This document shows positions 43,834 through 52,539 of a stretch of 64,000 nt of DNA, piece by piece (the stretch's first letter is position 1; each line of letters begins with the position of its first letter). Source of the stretch: an uncultured Acetobacteraceae bacterium (GTDB lineage Bacteria > Pseudomonadota > Alphaproteobacteria > Acetobacterales > Acetobacteraceae); the NCBI GenBank assembly GCA_937873095.1, contig CALMVI010000073.1:1-64000 (forward strand). Reading direction: 5' to 3'. Position numbers and translations under genes: made by a program. The notes beneath the pieces are model-generated. The model was not told where the DNA came from. It did not search any database and worked only from the letters and a program-made list of their open reading frames with translations.

Positions 43834-44749
43834 TTGCGTCGTAGGCAGCCTGAACATGGACCTGGTCATGCGGTCGGAGCGCATGCCACACGCTGGCGAG
43901 ACGATGTTCGGCCGCAGCTTCAGCCAGGCCGAAGGCGGCAAGGGCGCCAACCAGGCGGTGGCCAGCGCCAGACTAGGCGCGAACGTGGCCATGGTAGGCA
44001 AGGTGGGCAACGACAGCTTCGGCGCGCAGCTCGGCGCAGCGCTCCGCCAGGACGGCGTGGATGTGACGCATGTCGGCATCTCTCCCGAACACGCAACCGG
44101 GGTCGCCGTGATTATGGTTGACGACGAAGGCGAAAACCGGATCGTCCTGGCTCCAGGCGCCAATCTTTCGCTCTGCGCGGCAGACGTCGATGCTGCGGCG
44201 GACCTCATCGGCCACGCTGCATACGTAGTGCTTCAGCTGGAGGTGCCGATGGATGCAGTGGTCCGAGCGGCACACCTGGCCGGCCGATCCGGCGCGCGTG
44301 TCGTGCTCAACCCTGCACCGGCCGCCGCCCTGCCCGCCGAATTGTGGCAGTCGATAGACTATCTGGTCCCCAACGAGACGGAAGCCGAAGCGCTGACAGG
44401 CATACGCGTGCACGACGCTGTTTCCGCAAGCCAGGCAAGCCGCGCGCTGCGCAGCCGAGGAGTAAGGCACGTGTTGATCACATTAGGCGCCAAAGGCGTG
44501 TTCCTGTCGGACGATGCTGGCGAGCGCCTGCTACCCGCGCGTGATGTTGCGGCCAAGGACACCACGGCGGCCGGTGATTGCTTCATCGGCGGCATGGTCG
44601 CCGGCCTGTGCGAAGACATGCCGCTCGACGCGGCCGCGCAGCTCGGCATCGCAGCGGCTAGTTTATGCGTGATGCGCCATGGCGCCCAGCTATCCCTGCC
44701 GTATCGGGCCGAACTGGCGGCATTGCCGAACGGCCTGGCCGCCGGCTAA
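43790..44749 (+). CDS. rbsK: Ribokinase (PfkB family)
   Basis: A ~319-residue sugar kinase that phosphorylates ribose to ribose 5-phosphate. Motifs: VVGSLNMDLVMR, the sugar-binding EGGKGANQAVASARLG, LNPAPAAALP, VPNETEAEALTG and the anion-hole/catalytic DTTAAGDCFIGG. The only in-frame start before VVGSLN is ATG 43790, which lies within the AT-rich repeat, so the first ~14 residues (MEQKFFGPFFQKRT) are repeat-derived. Its product would feed the Prs gene of the divergent operon. It is followed 19 bases later by the nucleoside hydrolase gene. Confidence 0.9.
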   Translation: MEQKFFGPFFQKRTACVVGSLNMDLVMRSERMPHAGETMFGRSFSQAEGGKGANQAVASARLGANVAMVGKVGNDSFGAQLGAALRQDGVDVTHVGISPEHATGVAVIMVDDEGENRIVLAPGANLSLCAADVDAAADLIGHAAYVVLQLEVPMDAVVRAAHLAGRSGARVVLNPAPAAALPAELWQSIDYLVPNETEAEALTGIRVHDAVSASQASRALRSRGVRHVLITLGAKGVFLSDDAGERLLPARDVAAKDTTAAGDCFIGGMVAGLCEDMPLDAAAQLGIAAASLCVMRHGAQLSLPYRAELAALPNGLAAG

Positions 44750-44768
44750 GCGGACGGAAGATACCAGA

Positions 44769-45689
44769 TTGCATTACCATATCGATACTGACATGGGTGT
44801 GGATGACGGTCTGGCGCTTCTGCTAGCCAGCCGGCTGTTCGGAACCGCGGTTACCCTTTCCACCGTGTTCGGCAACGTGCCCGTAGAAGTTGCCACCCGA
44901 AACGCACTCATCTTCCGCGAGCTGCTCGGCCGCACAGCGTGCTGGACGATCCTGGCTGGTGCCGCGTGCGCGCAGGACGGGTTCACGCGCGACGCACGGC
45001 ATGTGCATGGTGAGGATGGCCTGGGCGGCGCCACCGGCAGGTTGGATCCCGGCCTGCTCGGCGCGCTGGCGGCACAGCCTTGGGCCACCCTGGCCGATGC
45101 GCCACCGCCGGCGGTAAGCTCGGTTGTCGTGATTGGTTTAGGGCCGGCGACAAACATTCCCAGGTTGGTGTCTTGGTACGGGCGTGCCGCGGTTCAGCGG
45201 ATCGTGCTCATGTCGGGCGCGTTCTTCGATGTAGGAAACATCACGCCATCGGCAGAGTTCAACGCGCATTGCGATCCCGACGCATTGCGCGAGACCCTGG
45301 CGCTAAACATCCCAACGACCATCGTACCACTTGATATCTGCCGCAAGGTGCAGCTGACGCGTGCGGCACTCCAGGAATACGGAAGCACCCGCATTACACC
45401 GCTCAGCCGGCTGGTCGCCGAGTCGCATATGAAATACATTGACTACTACCGGACTGCCGAAGGCATCGATGGTTGCAATCCGCACGATGCCCTCGCCGTC
45501 CTCGCTGCCGCCTCAGATGAACGGTTCTATGCCGTTAGGGGACAGATCGCGGCCGACAGCACCCCGGATCATCGCGGGCAGACCAGAATGACCATCGGTG
45601 CGTCCCAGATCGATGTGCTGATGGGCGGAAAACTGAAATGGGTGCGCGATATGATTGCCGACGTGTTATTGAGCGGGAGCGGCTCATGA
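44769..45689 (+). CDS. Inosine/uridine-preferring nucleoside hydrolase family protein
   Basis: A ~306-residue N-ribohydrolase that splits a ribonucleoside to base and ribose. The calcium site DTDMGVDDGLAL replaces the usual DTDPGIDDALA, while MSGAFFDVGNITPSAEFN, CDPDA and NPHDALAV (catalytic His) are intact. Start TTG 44769, with GGAAG upstream, is preferred; the track ATG lies inside ribokinase. Together with ribokinase it would turn a riboside into ribose 5-phosphate plus free base. A nicotinamide riboside substrate would link it to Nampt, but this is inference. Confidence 0.85.
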   Translation: MHYHIDTDMGVDDGLALLLASRLFGTAVTLSTVFGNVPVEVATRNALIFRELLGRTACWTILAGAACAQDGFTRDARHVHGEDGLGGATGRLDPGLLGALAAQPWATLADAPPPAVSSVVVIGLGPATNIPRLVSWYGRAAVQRIVLMSGAFFDVGNITPSAEFNAHCDPDALRETLALNIPTTIVPLDICRKVQLTRAALQEYGSTRITPLSRLVAESHMKYIDYYRTAEGIDGCNPHDALAVLAAASDERFYAVRGQIAADSTPDHRGQTRMTIGASQIDVLMGGKLKWVRDMIADVLLSGSGS

Positions 45690-46280
45690 ATGATGCTGCC
45701 TGTGCTCAAAGTTGTGCAGCCGCGGATGGCAACTCCGACTACCATTCCGCGCGACGGTCTGCGCGAAGCCGCCTTCGACACGTTCGGCGCGATGCACGCT
45801 GCCCATGCCGCCAACGCCGATCTGCCCAACTAGCTTATAGGCACCCACAAGCTCGGGCAATGTTGCGCGCGACGGCAGTGCTCCGGGCTCGGGCAGGCGA
45901 GTTGGCCGTTAGCGGAAGTTCCGCTTCGGAGAAGCTGGCTCGGCGCAGCGGACACACAACCGATGCGGGTCTGGCGAAGGGCTCGACCCTGGACGGACCT
46001 GCTCGAGTAGCGTCGGCCTAGGACAGGGTCTGTTGTTGTCGCGAGGATAAGCTGTCGAATGGGATGCCCAGCTTACACAAACCCAGCCGCCTTTTGAAGT
46101 TGGGCTTCTCGGAATCGATCACTGGCACCGGATTGCCGTCGCCGCAGAGGGTGGCACTCCGGCCTCGGACCACCTGGCGATAGCATCCCGATGGTGCAGG
46201 TTGGTCGAACATACCCCCCTCGCTCAGCACCGGGGGGTGTCGGGTGCACCACTCATTTCGTGGCGAGCAGACTGGCAACC
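45690..46280. other. Intergenic region with a possible 45-codon ORF remnant
   Basis: Just after the nucleoside hydrolase, ATG 45693 opens a 45-codon frame (MLPVLKVVQPRMATPTTIPR at its start) ending at 45830. It looks protein-like but matches nothing I know, and may be the tail of a lost gene. The remaining ~450 bases to the PrpF-family stop contain only shadow ORFs, including the 88-aa minus-strand one at 46018. No hairpin or RNA was recognised. Confidence 0.35.
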
Positions 46281-47486
46281 TCAACCCCCTAAAACAGCAG
46301 ACAACTCGCCGGCAAGGTCGACTGGGAAGAAAGCCTTGCCCTCCATCAACCTGCGCGCGGTGCGACTGAAACCCAATTCCTCAAAATGCACGTAGGGCGG
46401 CTCGGAGACGGCGCGCGCGCGGACCTGCGCCGGCGTGACGCCGGACGGGTGCCCGATCCTGATCACATCCTTCCCCGTCTGCCTGGTCAGACCGGAGACG
46501 GTGGATCCCTGGACACGAGAAGCGGCCGCCAAACAGATGGAACCGGTTCCGGCGATGGATTCGTGCAAGGACCCCAGGAAGATCAGGTGCACGCGAACGT
46601 CCATGTCGGCCGCCCGAACGTCCGCGCCGTTGATCGTCCGGTAGTCCGTGGGTTGCGATACCAGCCCAAGCATCGGCAGCCCCGGCGAGCGTGCGTCGGC
46701 AACGGTGCGGTCGTCCGCAAAGCCGAACAGCACGGCAGCGGCCGCGCGTGCGTCACGCACCGCTTCGAGCAGCGTCTTGTCAGCATTGACCTGGCGGGCA
46801 GACTCCGTGCCGTTCAGGCCGAAATCAGCGCCGCGCACCCACACGCACGGGTTGGCGGCATCGATCAGGCTCGCCGGCATCCGCCTGCCATCGGCCAGCG
46901 CGATCATGTCCGTGGGATTGCCGGTCGGCAGCAGGCGGCCGGTCTTCGCCCCCACGGTGGCCGCCCAGTTCATGCCGATCTCGGCGCCCGTTCCCGGCAC
47001 GCCAGGCACTTCGTAGTCGCCCTCCACCATCGCGCGGCCGTCCTGCACGGGCACGCTGGCCACCAGCACCTTGGCGGTGTTGGTGTTGTAGATGCGCACG
47101 CGGGTGACGCCCTCCTGCGCCGGCACCAGGCCCTCGTCGATGGCGAATGGACCCACACCGGCCGAGATGTTGCCGCAATTGCCGTCGTAGCCGACCCCAC
47201 TGCCGGCGATGTCCACCTGGGCGAAGGTGTAGTCCACATCGGCATCGTCACGCTGCGATGGCGCGACGATGGCCACCTTCGAGGTGATCGGCCGGGCGCC
47301 GCCCAGCCCGTCGATCTGCAGCGCGTCGGGGGAACCCATCAGGCGGGCGAGCACGCGGTCCCGCGCTCCGCCCGCAGGCGGCAAGTCGCGCGCGTGCAGG
47401 AACAGGCCTCGGCTGGTGCCCGCGCGCGCGATGACAAGCGGTATGCTTGCTTGGGCCGCCCGGCGGCCGCCGGTTTTAGAACTCAT
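46281..47486 (-). CDS. PrpF/methylitaconate-isomerase family protein
   Basis: A 401-residue protein of the PrpF-type two-domain isomerase family (diaminopimelate-epimerase-like fold), which includes 2-methylaconitate isomerase PrpF, 4-oxalomesaconate tautomerase and 3-methylitaconate isomerase. Visible: RAGTSRGLFLHARDLP, GGARPITSKVAIV (conserved Lys), DYTFAQVDI, YDGNCGNISAGVGPFAIDEG (conserved Cys) and VRIYNTNTAK. It is complete and starts 3 bases after the DUF1302 gene. The divergent LeuCD-like hydratase and ICL-family lyase favour a double-bond shift between methylitaconate-type and dimethylmaleate-type acids, which is inference. Confidence 0.85.
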   Translation of the reverse strand: MSSKTGGRRAAQASIPLVIARAGTSRGLFLHARDLPPAGGARDRVLARLMGSPDALQIDGLGGARPITSKVAIVAPSQRDDADVDYTFAQVDIAGSGVGYDGNCGNISAGVGPFAIDEGLVPAQEGVTRVRIYNTNTAKVLVASVPVQDGRAMVEGDYEVPGVPGTGAEIGMNWAATVGAKTGRLLPTGNPTDMIALADGRRMPASLIDAANPCVWVRGADFGLNGTESARQVNADKTLLEAVRDARAAAAVLFGFADDRTVADARSPGLPMLGLVSQPTDYRTINGADVRAADMDVRVHLIFLGSLHESIAGTGSICLAAASRVQGSTVSGLTRQTGKDVIRIGHPSGVTPAQVRARAVSEPPYVHFEELGFSRTARRLMEGKAFFPVDLAGELSAVLGG

Positions 47487-47489
47487 GGC

Positions 47490-49417
47490 TCAGAACTCAT
47501 AGCTCAGCACCGCAGAGACGAGATCCCGGTCGATGAGGCCGTAGTACTTGCCCGCGTCGAAGACGGGGAAGTGGTTGGTGTATTGCACGCCGAAACTCCA
47601 TGCCTGCAGGTAGTTGAAGGTGACGCCGACGCTGGCCGCCGCGGTGTTCTCCTGGAACACGTTGACGCCGACAGGGGACGTGCCGACGAAGTCGTGCTGC
47701 AACGAGAGCGTCGGCTTCATGTCGATCGCGTAAGGCAGAAGATTTGGCATGTCGACGATGACCGCCACGGTGTAGGCGCCGGAAAACTGTGTCGCCTCGT
47801 AGCGTCTGGTGAGTGGCTGGCCGTCCACCGTGCCTATCGGTGCAAAAGCCGAGTCGACATCGGTCGTGTAGGGCGCTTCGAGCTCGCCACGTTCGCGGGG
47901 AAAGCCGGCCACGTAGTCGAACCCGATCTCACCCACCAGCGCCACGCTGCTGATACTGACGCTGGGTATGGCGGCGAGCAGCTTGGTGGCCGTAGTCTGC
48001 GCCTGGATAACGGGATAGCGCTTCCAGCCGTCGAGGATCTGGTCGAAACCAGGCAGGCCGAGCGCCTGGGCCACAGGGTCCGCCTTGATCTGCGCCGCTG
48101 CCGCCGCCACTGTGGCTGAGAGCGCCTTCGTCCGGTTGATGGCGGGGTAGTTGACCAGCAGCGCCGTGTCGGATGCGGCGAACTGGATCGGCTGGTTGAT
48201 CCTGCTGGACAGTTCGCCCTGAATGGCCACCCCGGCCGGTGCGATGAAGTTCCAGCTCACCCCGATCAGGTGGATGTCTTTCGGGTAGTCGGCGAAAAAC
48301 GACGCGGTGGAGGTATAGGTCGTCTTGGCATAGCCGGGCGGCGAGCCCGGCAGCGCCAGCGTGATCGGGTGGGCAGGTCGCCCAGCAGCCCGACCCCGTA
48401 GCCGGAGGCGTTCGGCGAGCCGGTCCGGAACGAGCCGAAGGGCGTGCGGCTATGATAGTTCTCGAAGTAGAGCCCGAGTTCCGTGTCGCCGAGGCTGGCA
48501 AACGTCTTGCGCAACGCGAAACCGAACTCGTCCAGGGTAGTCGGATGACGGTCCAGGCTGCGTGGCAGGCTGCCGCCGAACACGCTGCCGATCGCCTGGT
48601 CCACGCCATAGACGCTGCGGGCGTTGTCCGGGAACACGTAGGAGAGATTGCCGTAGGTGCCGCTATCCGAGATGGTGTCGTTGGTGGAAAAGAACGAGCC
48701 GTCCGGCTCCAGCTTCGAGCGTGTCCAGGCGAACTGCCAAAAGCCCTCCAGCGACACGCCGCCGCCGATATCCGTCCGCACATCCACCACGGGTATCGGC
48801 AGGAATCCCTGCCGCAGTTCCGAACCGGGCGTGCGCAGGGCGGTCGCGTCCAGCGGGTTGATCGAGTTGATGCCGAACTGGATGAACGTGCTCTCGCCCC
48901 AGTTCAGCGCCTGCGCGCCCACGCGCACGTCGAACGCGTGGCCGAGAACCGAAGGACGCGCGAAGGCGTAAGCGTCCAGCAGGCGCAGGTCGGCGCCGAT
49001 GTCGCGCTCTGCGGCACGGCTGAACGGCTGGAAGTCGGTGCGTTCGCTGTCGGCGATAGGATCGTAGAAGCCGGTGGCGCGCGCGAAGAAACCGTAATCG
49101 TCGCGCTTGACCTGGACTTCGGTGGTGATGCGCTGTGTGGCGGCCACCGGCGTGCCCGGCGCGAAGTTGAGATCGCCGTTGTCTGCGTTGGACGTGCCGA
49201 CCTTGCCGCCATTGGCGATGCCGATGAGGTTGTAATCACGATCCGACGTGCGGACATCCACGCTCGAGGACAGCGTGGTGTCGATGTTGACCTGCCAGCC
49301 GCCCAGATTTGTGTCGTAGGCGCAGGCGGTGCCGCAGGGCGCGGCACAGCTCAATGCGATGCAACCGCCGAACAGTAGGCCGCGCGGCCGTCCCTGAGTG
49401 CTTTCAACCGGTATCAA
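47490..49417 (-). pseudogene. DUF1302 family outer-membrane protein with a single frameshift
   Basis: The two track ORFs (48266-49417 and 47490-48260) are one gene of ~643 codons. The first half has a signal peptide, LGGWQVNIDTTLSSSVDVR, GAQALNWGESTFIQFGINSI and NPLDATALRTPGSELRQG; the second runs from ITLALPGSPPGYAKTTYTST to ...LVSAVLSYEF. These are DUF1302 features, a channel-like family found with hydrophobic-substrate degradation genes. A missing C in CCCACCCGATCAC near 48370-48376 breaks the frame; restoring it gives PTPITLALPG. TTG start with AGGGAGGGG upstream. It could be a sequencing error or true decay. Confidence 0.75.
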
Positions 49418-49492
49418 CCCGCCCCTCCCTTGCCGCCGGTTTTCCGGTCTGGCCGTCGTTGCCTCCGGCGACGACGCCGGGAGGTAGACTTT

Positions 49493-49510
49493 AATAAAAT
49501 ATCATATTAG
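49493..49510. promoter_or_regulatory. AT-rich palindromic element in the divergent promoter
   Basis: TAATAAAATATCATATTA has inverted ends (TAATA / TATTA-type) and is the only strongly AT-rich stretch in the 124-base gap between the divergent DUF1302-prpF and lyase-LeuC-LeuD-GntR units. It could be the operator of the GntR regulator encoded at the end of the rightward unit and/or a -10 region. No second copy was noticed. Confidence 0.35.
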
Positions 49511-49541
49511 CATCCGCGCAAGCAAAATCAGCGGAGGATAT

Positions 49542-50457
49542 ATGGGGAACGGTAAGGCGACGGCTCTGCGCGCGCTTTTGCAGCTTCCAGACATCTGCAT
49601 GGCGCCGGGCGCGTATGACGGCATCACCGCACGCCTGATCGAGCAGGCCGGCTTTTCCAGCGGTGTACATGACAGGTGCGGGCACCGCGGCCGCGCGCGG
49701 CTACCCCGATTACGGCCTGCTGACGCTGACCGAGATGGTGGACAATGCCGCCACCCTGGCGCGCGCCGTGTCTGTCCCGCTGATCTCGGACGCCGATACC
49801 GGCTACGGCAACGAGCTGAACGTGACGCGCACGGTGCGTGAGTTCGAGGCCCGCGGCGTGGCTGCCATACACATCGAGGACCAGGTCGCCCCCAAGCGCT
49901 GCGGCCACCTGGACGGCAAGGAGGTGGTCAGTCGCGAGGCGTTCGTATCCAAGATCAGGGCCGCCGTTGCGGCCCGCCACGACCCAGACTTCGTGCTGAT
50001 CGCGCGCACGGATGCCTGCGCCACGGCGGGGCTGGACGAGGCGGTCGCGCGCGCCAACGCGGCGCTGGAAGCCGGCGCGGATGTGGCCTTCGTGGAGGCC
50101 ACGCGCTCGCTGGAGGAGATGGCGGCGGTGCCACGGCGCGTGCAGGGGCCATGCCTGCTCAACGTGGTCCCCGGCGGCAAGACGCCCCCTGTGGACATGG
50201 AAGCGGCCCAGGCGATGGGCTACCGCATCGCGATCTTTCCCGGCGTCTGCCTGCGCGAGGTGATCCCCGTGCTCGACGAAGCGCTGCGCACCCTGATGGC
50301 CACGCGCCGCGCCGCCGACGCGCCACCTGGTGTAAGCGTGCTGCAAACGTTCCGCCGCTTCGGCGCAGACGAGTGGGACGCGTTGCGGCGCAGCTACGAC
50401 CAGCAGACGCCGCACGCGCAAGCCCCCGTTTCGCAAGATCAGGCAGCCGCGCAATGA
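49542..50457 (+). pseudogene. Isocitrate-lyase/PEP-mutase family lyase with a single frameshift
   Basis: Two track ORFs (49542-49841 and 49663-50457) join into one ~304-residue enzyme: ATALRALLQLPDICMAPGAY, DGITARLIEQAGF, VYMTGAGTAAARGYPDYGLL, SDADTGYGNELNV, EDQVAPKRCGHLDGKEVV and LIARTDA. The intact KRCGH Cys marks the C-C lyase branch (methylisocitrate or dimethylmalate lyase) rather than PEP mutase. An extra T in GGCTTTTCCAGCG (near 49652-49655) shifts the frame; removing it gives GFPAVYM. ATG 49542 follows GGAGGAT. The stop overlaps the LeuC-like start. Likely lyase of the module; possibly intact in reality. Confidence 0.75.
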
Positions 50458-51857
50458 GTGCGCCCGCCACCCTGTTCGACAAGCTATGGGACCGCCACGT
50501 CATCCGCGACCTGGGTGAAGGCTGGGCCCTGCTGCACATCGACAGACATTTGCTGCACGACCTGTCCGGCCCGCCGGCCCTGCTGGAACTCCGCAGGAAG
50601 GGGTTGCGCGTGCGCAACCCGGAACTGGTTTTCGCCACGCCCGACCACGCGATGTCCAGCGCGCCGGGGCGCACGGGCCAGACGTTCCCGCCAGGCGCGC
50701 GCCTGTGGGCAGGGCTGAAGATGCTGGCCGGGGAGGCCGGCATACGCCTGTTCGACCTTGGTCAGGACGGCCAGGGCATCGTCCACGTCATGGGCCCGGA
50801 GCTGGGCCTGACGCTGCCGGGCATGACGCTGATCTGCGGCGACAGCCACACCTGCACCAACGGCGCGCTGGGTGCGCTGGCCTTCGGCGTCGGCCAGTCC
50901 GAAAGCGCCCACGCGCTGGCCACGCAGACCCTGCGCCAGCGCAAGCCCCGCCGCATGCGCATCCGGCTGGAGGGCACGCCGGGCCAGGGCGTGGCGCCGA
51001 AGGACCTGATCCTGCACGTCATCGGCCAGCTCGGCGCGGCGGCCGGCGTGGAGCACGCCATCGAGTACGCCGGTGCCGCGGTGCGCGCGATGGGCATCGA
51101 GGGACGCCTGACCATCTGCAACCTGTCCGTCGAGCTGGGCGCCAAGTCCGGCATGGTGGCGCCGGACGACACCACCTTCGCCTACGTCCAGGGCCGCCCG
51201 TTCGCGCCGACATCCGCCCAGTTCGACGCCGCGGTGGCCGACTGGCGCAGCCTGGCCGGCGACGACGAGGCCGTCTTCGACCGCGACGTGGCGATCGACG
51301 TCTCGGACGTGGCACCCACGATCACCTGGGGCACCAGCCCCGAACACACCATGCCGGTCGATGGCCTGGTGCCTGATCCCGACGCGTCTGCCGATCCGGC
51401 GGTGCGCCAGACGCGGCGGGCGGCGCTCGACTACATGGGGCTGGAGCCCGGCCGCAAGCTCGCCGGCGCCCGGGTCGACGTGGTGTTCATCGGCTCCTGT
51501 GCGAACTCCCGGATCACCGACCTGCGGGACGCGGCCGCCTTGGCCCGCAACCGCCATGTGGCCGAAGGTGTCACCGCCTGGGTGGTTCCGGGCTCCGTCG
51601 GCGTGCAGCGCCAGGCCGAGCAAGAGGGGCTGGATCGCGTGTTCCGCGACGCCGGGTTCCAGTGGCGCGAACCCGGTTGCAGCATGTGCGTGGCCGCCAA
51701 CGGCGAGCAGGTGCCCCCGGGTGCCCGCGCCGTCTCCACCTCCAACCGCAACTTCGTGGGCCGGCAGGGGCCGGGCGCGCGCACCCACCTCGCCAGCCCC
51801 GCCATGGCAGTGGCCGCCGCCGTCACCGGCACCATCGCCGACGTTCGCAAGATCTAG
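50454..51857 (+). CDS. Aconitase-family hydratase, large subunit (LeuC-like)
   Basis: A 467-residue homologue of LeuC, the large subunit of isopropylmalate isomerase and of relatives such as dimethylmaleate hydratase DmdA. It has LLHIDRHLLHDLSGP, GIVHVMGPELGLTLPGMTLI, CGDSHTCTNGALGALAFGVG and the [4Fe-4S] ligands Cys349 (FIGSCANSR), Cys409 and Cys412 (GCSMCVA). Complete, with an ATGA overlap to the lyase gene. No leuB is adjacent, and the lyase and PrpF-type neighbours argue for a catabolic hydratase rather than leucine synthesis. Overall similarity to E. coli-type LeuC is high, so a leucine role is not excluded. Confidence 0.85.
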   Translation: MSAPATLFDKLWDRHVIRDLGEGWALLHIDRHLLHDLSGPPALLELRRKGLRVRNPELVFATPDHAMSSAPGRTGQTFPPGARLWAGLKMLAGEAGIRLFDLGQDGQGIVHVMGPELGLTLPGMTLICGDSHTCTNGALGALAFGVGQSESAHALATQTLRQRKPRRMRIRLEGTPGQGVAPKDLILHVIGQLGAAAGVEHAIEYAGAAVRAMGIEGRLTICNLSVELGAKSGMVAPDDTTFAYVQGRPFAPTSAQFDAAVADWRSLAGDDEAVFDRDVAIDVSDVAPTITWGTSPEHTMPVDGLVPDPDASADPAVRQTRRAALDYMGLEPGRKLAGARVDVVFIGSCANSRITDLRDAAALARNRHVAEGVTAWVVPGSVGVQRQAEQEGLDRVFRDAGFQWREPGCSMCVAANGEQVPPGARAVSTSNRNFVGRQGPGARTHLASPAMAVAAAVTGTIADVRKI

Positions 51858-51870
51858 CAGGATCCAGCCC

Positions 51871-52539
51871 ATGCAACCCTTCACCCTGCTGACCGGCCCG
51901 GCCGCGCCGCTGATGCAGGCCAACATCGACACCGACGTGATCATCCGCATCGAGCGCCTGACCCAGGGCGATCCCGCCAAGCTCGGTGACTACGCGCTCG
52001 AGGCGCTGCGCTACCGGCCGGATGGCACCGAAGACCCGGACTTCGTGCTCAACCAGGCGAAGTTCAGGGGCGCGCCGATCCTGCTGGCCGGTCCAAATTT
52101 CGGCTGCGGCTCGTCGCGCGAGGGGGCGGTCACGGCGCTGGCGGCCCTCGGCCTGCGCTGCATCATCGCCGAGAGCTTCGGCGACATCTTCTTCAGCAAC
52201 TGCTTCCAGAACGGCTTGCTGCCGGTCCGCCTGCCGGAAGCCGCCGTGCTGCAGATGGCTGCCGAGGCGCAGGACCGGCCCGAGCCCTTCACCGTCGACC
52301 TGCACAGGCGGTGCGTCGTCAGCCCGGGCGGAACGGAGCACGGCTTTGCTATTCACGAACTGCGCCGGACCGCGCTCCTGGAAGGCCTCGACGACATCGG
52401 ACTGACCTTGAAGCACGCTGGCGACATCACGGCCTGGCAGGCCGCCGACCGGCAGGCGCGGCCCTGGGTGTGGGACACCGCTTGCCGGCTGCAGACGGCC
52501 CTGGAAGTGGCCCCGGAAGCGGCCACGCAAGCCGCGTGA
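51871..52539 (+). CDS. Aconitase-family hydratase, small subunit (LeuD-like)
   Basis: A 222-residue swivel-domain subunit: NIDTDVIIRIERL at the N-terminus, AGPNFGCGSSREGAVTALAA (substrate-binding loop), IIAESFGDIFFSNCFQNGLLPV and a C-terminal helical tail. It is slightly longer than typical LeuD (~200). It starts 13 bases after the LeuC-like stop and its own stop overlaps the GntR start. It would form a heterodimer with the LeuC-like protein. The track ORF from 51361 is a shadow upstream of ATG 51871. Confidence 0.87.
   Translation: MQPFTLLTGPAAPLMQANIDTDVIIRIERLTQGDPAKLGDYALEALRYRPDGTEDPDFVLNQAKFRGAPILLAGPNFGCGSSREGAVTALAALGLRCIIAESFGDIFFSNCFQNGLLPVRLPEAAVLQMAAEAQDRPEPFTVDLHRRCVVSPGGTEHGFAIHELRRTALLEGLDDIGLTLKHAGDITAWQAADRQARPWVWDTACRLQTALEVAPEAATQAA

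Noticed and set aside
26788-45689. Classifying the F420/NAD region as an integrative element or prophage
   Set aside because: No integrase, relaxase, phage structural gene or tRNA attachment site is visible; only transposon remnants at one edge.
46018-46284. 88-aa minus-strand ORF downstream of the PrpF-family gene
   Set aside because: No recognisable domain and no ribosome site; its 5' end only just overlaps the prpF stop.
46281-52539. Reading the module as a methylcitrate (prp) cluster or gallate pathway
   Set aside because: No PrpC or AcnD, and no GalA/GalB/GalC-type genes; a two-subunit LeuCD-like hydratase fits neither.
50454-52539. Naming the hydratase genes leuC and leuD outright
   Set aside because: Sequence similarity allows it, but absence of leuB and the lyase/isomerase/GntR context make a catabolic role at least as likely, so symbols were left blank.
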